Positions 59,040 through 64,000 of a stretch of DNA of 64,000 nucleotides are shown one piece after another (the first letter of the stretch is position 1; every line of letters begins with the position of its first letter). The stretch spans positions 1,175,701 through 1,239,700 of the forward strand of contig NZ_LMFP01000003.1 of assembly GCF_001426885.1 (NCBI RefSeq). The letters run 5' to 3'. The stretch is from Pelomonas sp. Root1444 (lineage in GTDB: Bacteria > Pseudomonadota > Gammaproteobacteria > Burkholderiales > Burkholderiaceae_C). The translations under genes were made by a program, and so were the position numbers. The notes beneath the pieces are model-generated. The model did no database searches. It saw only the letters and a list, made by a program, of their open reading frames with translations, and was not told the origin of the DNA.

Positions 59040-59104
59040 CCGGGACGGCGCGCATCATGCCTGCAGCGGCGCAGGCCCGCCGCCCAGGCGCCCCGCCGTC
59101 CCGG
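59040..59104. repeat. Long inverted repeat upstream of the MipA-like gene
   Basis: CCGGGACGGCG at 59040-59050 pairs perfectly with CGCCGTCCCGG at 59094-59104, 11 bp over a 43-base interior. An inner GCCTGC/GCAGGC hairpin sits inside. It lies 15 bp before the mipA-like start in its leader or promoter region. Part of a 218-bp gap (59026-59243) with no other feature seen. It could be a leader structure controlling translation. Confidence 0.5.
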
Positions 59105-59243
59105 CATGGTGTTAGCGCCGCAAACGTGAAAACGTCCCGAACCGCCGCACCAGCCCCTGTGGATCAGGGGCCGTAAGCGAGGGCAACACGCCCGGGCGCC
59201 CCAAGCTGGGGCCAGATAATGGTCCGGCCGCCTCACCGAGCCC

Positions 59244-61277
59244 ATGTCCGCCTCTCTGCACCCCCACGCCCTGCTCGACCACGCGCTGACCGAAGCCGGC
59301 CCGCTGGCCCGCGAGCTGATGAACGTCGTGCAGGACGAACTGGACGCCCAACCGCAGCATTTCCCGTTGCGCGAGGGATGGCGCAAGGTGCGCGCCACGT
59401 TCGCGGCCGACTTCGAAGGCAAGCTCATCGAACTGCTACAGGCCGGCCGCCGCGGCGAGGACCCGCTGCACCGCGTGCCGCTGCAGCTCGGCGGCGGCGA
59501 TAGCCTCAGCCTCGTTGACGAACGCCAGGCGCTGCAGGACGTCGCCATTGCCCACGTCGCCCACGCCGCCGAGGAACTCAACCGGGCCGAGCTGCACCAG
59601 ATCGGCAACTTCTACGCGGCACTGCGCGGCACTGCCCGCGCCCGCGAACGCGACAACCCGTTGCGCCCCGCGCTGTATGCCCATGCGCTGCACCACGCGC
59701 TGGCCGCCAGCCCCGTCAGTGCCGAGGTGCAGTACGAGCTGATGCGCGCCGCAGCGGGGCCGCTGGCCCGCGCGCTGGCCCGCCAGTACGGCCAGGCCTG
59801 CGCCGCGCTGCGCGCCGCCGACATCAGCGACATGGTCGCCTCGCACGGCCGCGCCCAGACCGACCCGCTGGCCCACCAGCGCCTGGCCGCCGCGCGCGGC
59901 ATCGGCACGCGGCCCACGCCCCAGGCCACGCTGGACGGCCTGTCGCGCCGCGTCGATGCGGCCAATTCGCGCCCCCAGGGCCTGACTGCCGCCGCACCGC
60001 GCGACCCGAACGCGACCGCGCCCTTCGTGCGCACCACCGGGCCGGACATGCTCAGCCGTCTCTACGACCAGATCCTGGCCGACCCGCGCCTGCTGCCGCC
60101 GCTGAAGGCGCTGCTGGCGCGGCTGCAGATCGCCGTCGTACGCCTGGCGCGCAGCGACGCGACGCTGCTGCGCCGTCAGGATCACCCCACCTGGGCACTG
60201 CTGAACCGCGTCGCCGCGCACGGCATGGCCTTCGAGCGCGCCGACGACGAGCGCCTCGTCGACTTCCTGCGCTTCATGGAGGCCGAGGCCCAGCTCCTCG
60301 TCGACGCGCCGACGCCGACCGCCGCGCTGTTCCAGCAGGTGCTGGCGCGCGTCGATGCACGCATCGACAAGCAGGCGCGCCAGAGCAGCGAGCGCAATGC
60401 GGTGGCACTGGCGGCGCTGGAGCGGGAGCAACTGCGCACCGAGTGGCGCGAGCTGCTGCGCGAGCAGATCGACCACCAGATCGCCGATGCGCCGCTGGGG
60501 CCGCGCATGCACCGCTTCCTGCAGACGGCCTGGGTGGAGGCCATCGTCACGGCGATGGTGCGCCACGGCCGCGACTCCCAGGAGGCGCAGGCGGCGATGG
60601 AACTCGTCGACGCCGTCATCGACAGCCTCACCACGCCGCGCGACCAGGCCGACCGCGAGGCGCTGCGCATGCGGCTGCCGGTGCTGATCGAGCGCCTCAT
60701 CGCCGGCTGCGACAGCATCCAGCTGCCCGAAGCCAAGCGCGAGCCGCCGCTGACCGAGCTGATGGCCCAGCACGCCCGCCTGCTGCGCGGCCTGCCGGCC
60801 ATGGACCCGGGCGACCGCCGCCCCGCGGCGCCGCGGCCCGCGCAGGCCGGCAGCGCCGCGCCGTCCGCCGACGAGATCGTGCAGCGGCTGATGGAGGAGC
60901 GCGACTCGCAGGTGCCGTCGCATTGGCTCAGCGCCGATGTCGACCGCGGCGAGCTGCCGACCGTGCCGGTGCAGCTCTACGACGAGCACGCGTCGCCGGA
61001 CGCACGCGCCGCGCTGCAGCGCTGGATCGACGGGCTGCAGATCGGCCGCTGGTTTCACATGTTCATCCAGGGCGACTGGCACACGGCGCAGGTCGCCTGG
61101 ATCAGCGAGGGCCGCCAGTTCATGCTCTTCGTTGGCCGCGAGGCCGATGAGCGCCTGCCACTGACGCGCCGCGCGCTGGAGGCGCTGCTGGCCAACGGCC
61201 TCATCACGGCGCTGGAGGACGACAGCGTCGTCCAGCGCGCCGTCGACACGCTGATGAGCGACCTAGACGGAGGCTGA
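59244..61277 (+). CDS. DUF1631 family protein
   Basis: 677 residues, mainly helical, Ala/Arg/Leu-rich, no signal peptide or transmembrane helix. The C-terminal part contains SQVPSHWLSADVDRGELPTV and WISEGRQFMLFVGREADERL, matching the conserved end of DUF1631 proteins. The family is common in beta- and gammaproteobacteria and lacks a known function. Its 3' end overlaps the convergent engB gene by 15 bp. Confidence 0.82.
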   Translation: MSASLHPHALLDHALTEAGPLARELMNVVQDELDAQPQHFPLREGWRKVRATFAADFEGKLIELLQAGRRGEDPLHRVPLQLGGGDSLSLVDERQALQDVAIAHVAHAAEELNRAELHQIGNFYAALRGTARARERDNPLRPALYAHALHHALAASPVSAEVQYELMRAAAGPLARALARQYGQACAALRAADISDMVASHGRAQTDPLAHQRLAAARGIGTRPTPQATLDGLSRRVDAANSRPQGLTAAAPRDPNATAPFVRTTGPDMLSRLYDQILADPRLLPPLKALLARLQIAVVRLARSDATLLRRQDHPTWALLNRVAAHGMAFERADDERLVDFLRFMEAEAQLLVDAPTPTAALFQQVLARVDARIDKQARQSSERNAVALAALEREQLRTEWRELLREQIDHQIADAPLGPRMHRFLQTAWVEAIVTAMVRHGRDSQEAQAAMELVDAVIDSLTTPRDQADREALRMRLPVLIERLIAGCDSIQLPEAKREPPLTELMAQHARLLRGLPAMDPGDRRPAAPRPAQAGSAAPSADEIVQRLMEERDSQVPSHWLSADVDRGELPTVPVQLYDEHASPDARAALQRWIDGLQIGRWFHMFIQGDWHTAQVAWISEGRQFMLFVGREADERLPLTRRALEALLANGLITALEDDSVVQRAVDTLMSDLDGG

Positions 61278-61967
61278 CGCTTCGAAAGGCTCCGTGCCAT
61301 GGGCCCATTCATGCAGGGCCAGCGCGACGTCGCCGACGCCGCTTTTCTTCAGCGCCGAGAACAGCGTCACCGCCACGTCGGAGGTCTCGGTCGTCAGGCC
61401 GGCGAGGAACTCGGTCGTCGCCCGCAGGGCCGCGTCGGCCTCCTTGCGGTTGAGCTTGTCGGACTTGGTCAGCAGCACCAGCAGCTTGATCTCGCCGGTC
61501 GCCACGCGCGCCGCAACGAACTCCAGCAACTGCTTGTCCAGGTCGGTCAGGCCCAGGCGCGAGTCGACCATCAGCACGACGCCGGACAGGCTGCGGCGCA
61601 CCTCCAGGTACTCGGCCATGACCTTCTGCCAGCGCAGCTTTGCCGACTTGTTGACCGCGGCATAACCGTAGCCCGGCAGGTCGGCGAACAACGCGTCGGG
61701 CGCGTCCTTGGGGCCCAGCTCGAACAGGTTGATGTGCTGGGTGCGGCCGGGCGTCTTTGACGCAAAGGCCAGGCGCTTCTGCTGCGCCAGCGTGTTGATG
61801 GCGGTGGACTTGCCGGCGTTGGAGCGGCCCACGAAGGCGATTTCCGGCAGCTCAGTCGCCGGCAGGTGGACGAGCTGGCTGGCGGTCGTCAGGAAGCGCG
61901 CGGTGTGCGTCCAGGCCAGAGCCAGCTTCTCGGTGATCGGCTGGGCCTCAGGGATTTCGTTGGTCAT
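61263..61967 (-). CDS. engB: Ribosome biogenesis GTPase EngB (YsxC/YihA)
   Basis: 234 residues from the ATG at 61967 (MTNEIPEAQP). G1 GRSNAGKST, G2/switch TPGRTQHIN, G3 DLPGYGYA, G4 TKSD, G5 FSALKK. It helps assemble the large ribosomal subunit. It is divergent from the cytochrome c4 gene. Confidence 0.97.
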   Translation of the reverse strand: MTNEIPEAQPITEKLALAWTHTARFLTTASQLVHLPATELPEIAFVGRSNAGKSTAINTLAQQKRLAFASKTPGRTQHINLFELGPKDAPDALFADLPGYGYAAVNKSAKLRWQKVMAEYLEVRRSLSGVVLMVDSRLGLTDLDKQLLEFVAARVATGEIKLLVLLTKSDKLNRKEADAALRATTEFLAGLTTETSDVAVTLFSALKKSGVGDVALALHEWAHGTEPFEASASV

Positions 61968-62037
61968 GGCAGGGTCGGACGCTTTGGTCGGGCATTGTAA
62001 AATTCGAAAGTTGCGCCCAACGAAACCCAATAAATCC

Positions 62038-62658
62038 ATGAAGACTGTCGCCACCCTCCTGTCGAGTCTGCTGCTGGCCACCGTGGCTCAGGCGAACGAG
62101 CCCGCCGCGGCAGCGGCCAAGCCCGATCTGGGCAAGGGCGGCGCCATCTCCACCCAGGTGTGCGCGGCCTGCCACACGGCCGACGGCTCGCGCGGCGCGC
62201 CCGCCAACCCCATCATCGCCGGCCAGCATGCCGAGTACCTCGCCAAGCAGTTGGTCGAGTTCAAGACCAACAAGCGCAAGAGCCCCGTGATGAACGGCAT
62301 GGCCGCGCCGCTGTCGGAGGAAGACATCCGCAACGTGGCGGCCTTCTATGCGTCCAAGACCGCCAAGCCCGGTTTCGCGAAGAGCAAGGACACCGTCGCC
62401 CTGGGCGAGAAGATCTACCGCGGCGGCATCGCCGACCGCAACGTGCCGGCCTGCGCCGGCTGCCACGGCCCGAACGGCTCCGGCATCCCCGCGCAGTACC
62501 CGCGCATCGGCGGCCAGCATGGCGACTACGTCGAAGCCCAGATGGTTGCGTTCCGTAGCGGCGCCCGCGCCAACGGCCCGATGATGACGAGCATCGCCGC
62601 CAAGATGAACGACAAGGAAATCAAGGCGGTGTCCGACTACATCGCCGGGTTGCGTTGA
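62038..62658 (+). CDS. Cytochrome c4 (dihaem)
   Basis: 206 residues. Signal peptide about 1-19 (VAQA). Two haem c motifs: CAACH at 42-46 and CAGCH at 139-143, each in a similar half (AGQHAEYLAKQL and GGQHGDYVEAQM), with distal Met ligands (MNGMA, PMMTS). It carries electrons in the periplasm, usually to cytochrome oxidase. Followed by a terminator and resB. Confidence 0.96.
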   Translation: MKTVATLLSSLLLATVAQANEPAAAAAKPDLGKGGAISTQVCAACHTADGSRGAPANPIIAGQHAEYLAKQLVEFKTNKRKSPVMNGMAAPLSEEDIRNVAAFYASKTAKPGFAKSKDTVALGEKIYRGGIADRNVPACAGCHGPNGSGIPAQYPRIGGQHGDYVEAQMVAFRSGARANGPMMTSIAAKMNDKEIKAVSDYIAGLR

Positions 62659-62682
62659 ACCTCTAGCAAGCCTCGAGGAACG

Positions 62683-62711
62683 AAGGCCGGTGTCCCCCAC
62701 CGGCCTTTTTT
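62683..62711 (+). terminator. Terminator after cytochrome c4 gene
   Basis: AAGGCCGGTG, 5-base loop, CACCGGCCTT, then TTTT. It separates cytochrome c4 from resB, which starts 24 bp later. Confidence 0.92.
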
Positions 62712-62734
62712 CTTGGCCCTGATCCCGACCGCTG

Positions 62735-64000
62735 ATGTCATCCCCCACCGCCTCCCGCCCCACCGCTGCCCGCGAGCTGCTGGACCTGCTCGCGTCCATG
62801 CGCTTCGCGATCACGCTGCTGAGCGTGATCTGCATCGCCTCGGTCATCGGCACCGTGCTGCGCCAGAGCGAGCCGATGGGCAACTACATCAACCAGTTCG
62901 GCCCCTTCTGGGCCGAGGTGTTCGGCCGCGTCGGCCTGTACACGGTCTACAGCGCGCCATGGTTCCTCGCCATCCTGACCTTCCTGGTCGTCTCGACCAG
63001 CCTGTGCATCGCCCGCAACACGCCCAAGATCGTTGCCGACCTCAAGAGCTACAAGGAGAGCGTGCGCGAGCAGTCGCTGCAGGCCCACCATCACAAGGCC
63101 ATCGCCGAACTGCCGAGCAACCCGCCCATGGCGCTCGCCGAGATCGGCGCGGCGCTGACCCAGCTCGGCTGGAAGGCCCGCGTGCAGCAGCGCGAGCACG
63201 GCACCATGATCGCGGCCCGCCGCGGCGCGGCCAACAAGCTCGGCTACCTCGCGGCGCACTCATCCATCGTGCTGATCCTGGTCGGCGGCGTGCTGGACGG
63301 CAACGCCATGGTCAAGGTGGCGATGTGGCTGCAGGGCAAGCAGCTGTACACCGGCTCGGGTCTGGTGTCTGACATCAAGCCCGAACACCGCCTCAGCGTG
63401 GCCAACCCCAGCTTCCGCGGCAACGTGTCGGTGCCGGAGAAGCAGCGCCAAGGCATCGCGGTGCTCAGCCTGCCCAACGGCGTCGTGCTGCAGGACCTGC
63501 CGTTCGACATCGAGCTCAAGCAGTTCAGGGTCGACTACTACCCCACCGGCATGCCCAAGAGCTTCGCCAGCGACATCGTCATCCACGATGGCCGTACGGT
63601 CCGCGAGGCGACGGTGAAGGTCAACGAGCCCGTCATCCACCAGGGCCTGGCCATCTACCAGAGCAGCTTCGAGGACGGCGGCAGCAAGCTGCAGCTCAAG
63701 GCCTTGCCGCTGGCCGGTGGCGCGGCGCTGCCGCTGGAGGGCCGCGTCGGCACGCAGATGAAGTTCGGCGACCAGACGCTGGAGCTGGACGGCCTGCGCG
63801 TCATCAATGTCGAGAACCTCGCCAATGACGGCAACGCCAGCGGTGCGGACGTGCGCAAGGTCGACCTCGGCGAACGCCTGAGCCAGCATCTGGGCAGCGG
63901 CGCCAAGACCAGCACCGACAAGGCGCTGCACAACATCGGCCCGAGCTTCAGCTACAAGCTGCGCGACGCCGCCGGGCAGGCGCGCGAGTACAACAACTAC
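62735..64000 (+). CDS. resB: Cytochrome c biogenesis protein ResB (Ccs1), 3' end beyond window
   Basis: 422 codons visible from the ATG at 62735, no stop before the edge. Three transmembrane segments are seen at the N-terminal side: FAITLLSVICIASVIGTVLR (about 24-43), WFLAILTFLVVSTSLCIARN (about 76-95) and AHSSIVLILVGGVLDG (about 174-190). These are followed by a large periplasmic domain. ResB works with ResC/CcsA in system II haem attachment to apocytochromes c, which fits the cytochrome c4 gene next to it. The expected partner genes would lie to the right. Confidence 0.93.
   Translation, partial: MSSPTASRPTAARELLDLLASMRFAITLLSVICIASVIGTVLRQSEPMGNYINQFGPFWAEVFGRVGLYTVYSAPWFLAILTFLVVSTSLCIARNTPKIVADLKSYKESVREQSLQAHHHKAIAELPSNPPMALAEIGAALTQLGWKARVQQREHGTMIAARRGAANKLGYLAAHSSIVLILVGGVLDGNAMVKVAMWLQGKQLYTGSGLVSDIKPEHRLSVANPSFRGNVSVPEKQRQGIAVLSLPNGVVLQDLPFDIELKQFRVDYYPTGMPKSFASDIVIHDGRTVREATVKVNEPVIHQGLAIYQSSFEDGGSKLQLKALPLAGGAALPLEGRVGTQMKFGDQTLELDGLRVINVENLANDGNASGADVRKVDLGERLSQHLGSGAKTSTDKALHNIGPSFSYKLRDAAGQAREYNNY

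Overview
The window looks like chromosome of a high-GC betaproteobacterium of order Burkholderiales. The best match is the Roseateles/Rubrivivax/Leptothrix group (Sphaerotilaceae). Reasons: dusB-fis-purH, a full dcw division cluster in betaproteobacterial order, system-II cytochrome c biogenesis (resB) beside cytochrome c4, a gltIJKL glutamate/aspartate transporter, a PEP-CTERM protein, and dense GC-rich coding with TGATG/ATGA/GTGA overlaps. The genus is inferred. I saw no tRNA, rRNA, CRISPR array, insertion sequence or prophage; the only RNA gene is rnpB.

Layout. 1-6057 (minus): an edge-truncated acyltransferase, a Gly-rich TPR membrane protein, and an apparent operon aldehyde dehydrogenase - Tat-signal protein - GMC oxidoreductase - GNAT - GFA. 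6173-9061 (minus): dusB-fis-purH. 9133-11120 (plus): yqaA and an M32 carboxypeptidase. 11204-13315 (minus): an exported duplicated-domain protein, a small membrane protein and lpxC. 13335-18113: a cassette lying between lpxC and ftsZ (7TM sensor kinase, TetR regulator, divergent hydrolase plus efflux pump). 18228-35696 (minus): mraZ-rsmH-ftsL-ftsI-murE-murF-mraY-murD-ftsW-murG-murC-ddl-ftsQ-ftsA-ftsZ, transcribed from a promoter in front of mraZ.

36116-40682 (plus): a chemoreceptor, an exported chalcone-isomerase-like protein and a hybrid kinase. 40719-42862 (minus): alpha carbonic anhydrase and an efflux pump, then rnpB. 43336-45371 (plus): a flavodoxin-fold oxidoreductase and cysteine synthase. 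45418-49820 (minus): FHA membrane protein, exported trypsin-like protease, NYN-domain protein and pyrC. 49934-50806: DUF4394 lipoprotein. 50867-55031 (minus): gltL-K-J-I and a LysR regulator. 55169-58097 (plus): PEP-CTERM protein and groES-groEL under CIRCE and a sigma-32-like promoter. The right end holds a MipA-like outer membrane protein, a DUF1631 protein, engB, cytochrome c4 and resB, which runs off the edge.

Most of the window is housekeeping. The best leads are: (i) the ftsW-murG junction, where the ftsW tail is present twice and a 49-codon frame bridges the two genes with ATGA overlaps at both ends; (ii) four GTG-headed 10-bp steps that run from the mra promoter into the GTG start codon of mraZ, like a MraZ operator, with a second AT-rich direct repeat further upstream; (iii) the cassette between ftsZ and lpxC, including an orphan kinase 19 bp upstream of lpxC; (iv) a long palindrome between tetR and the hydrolase/efflux pair; (v) an exported protease overlapping an FHA membrane protein.
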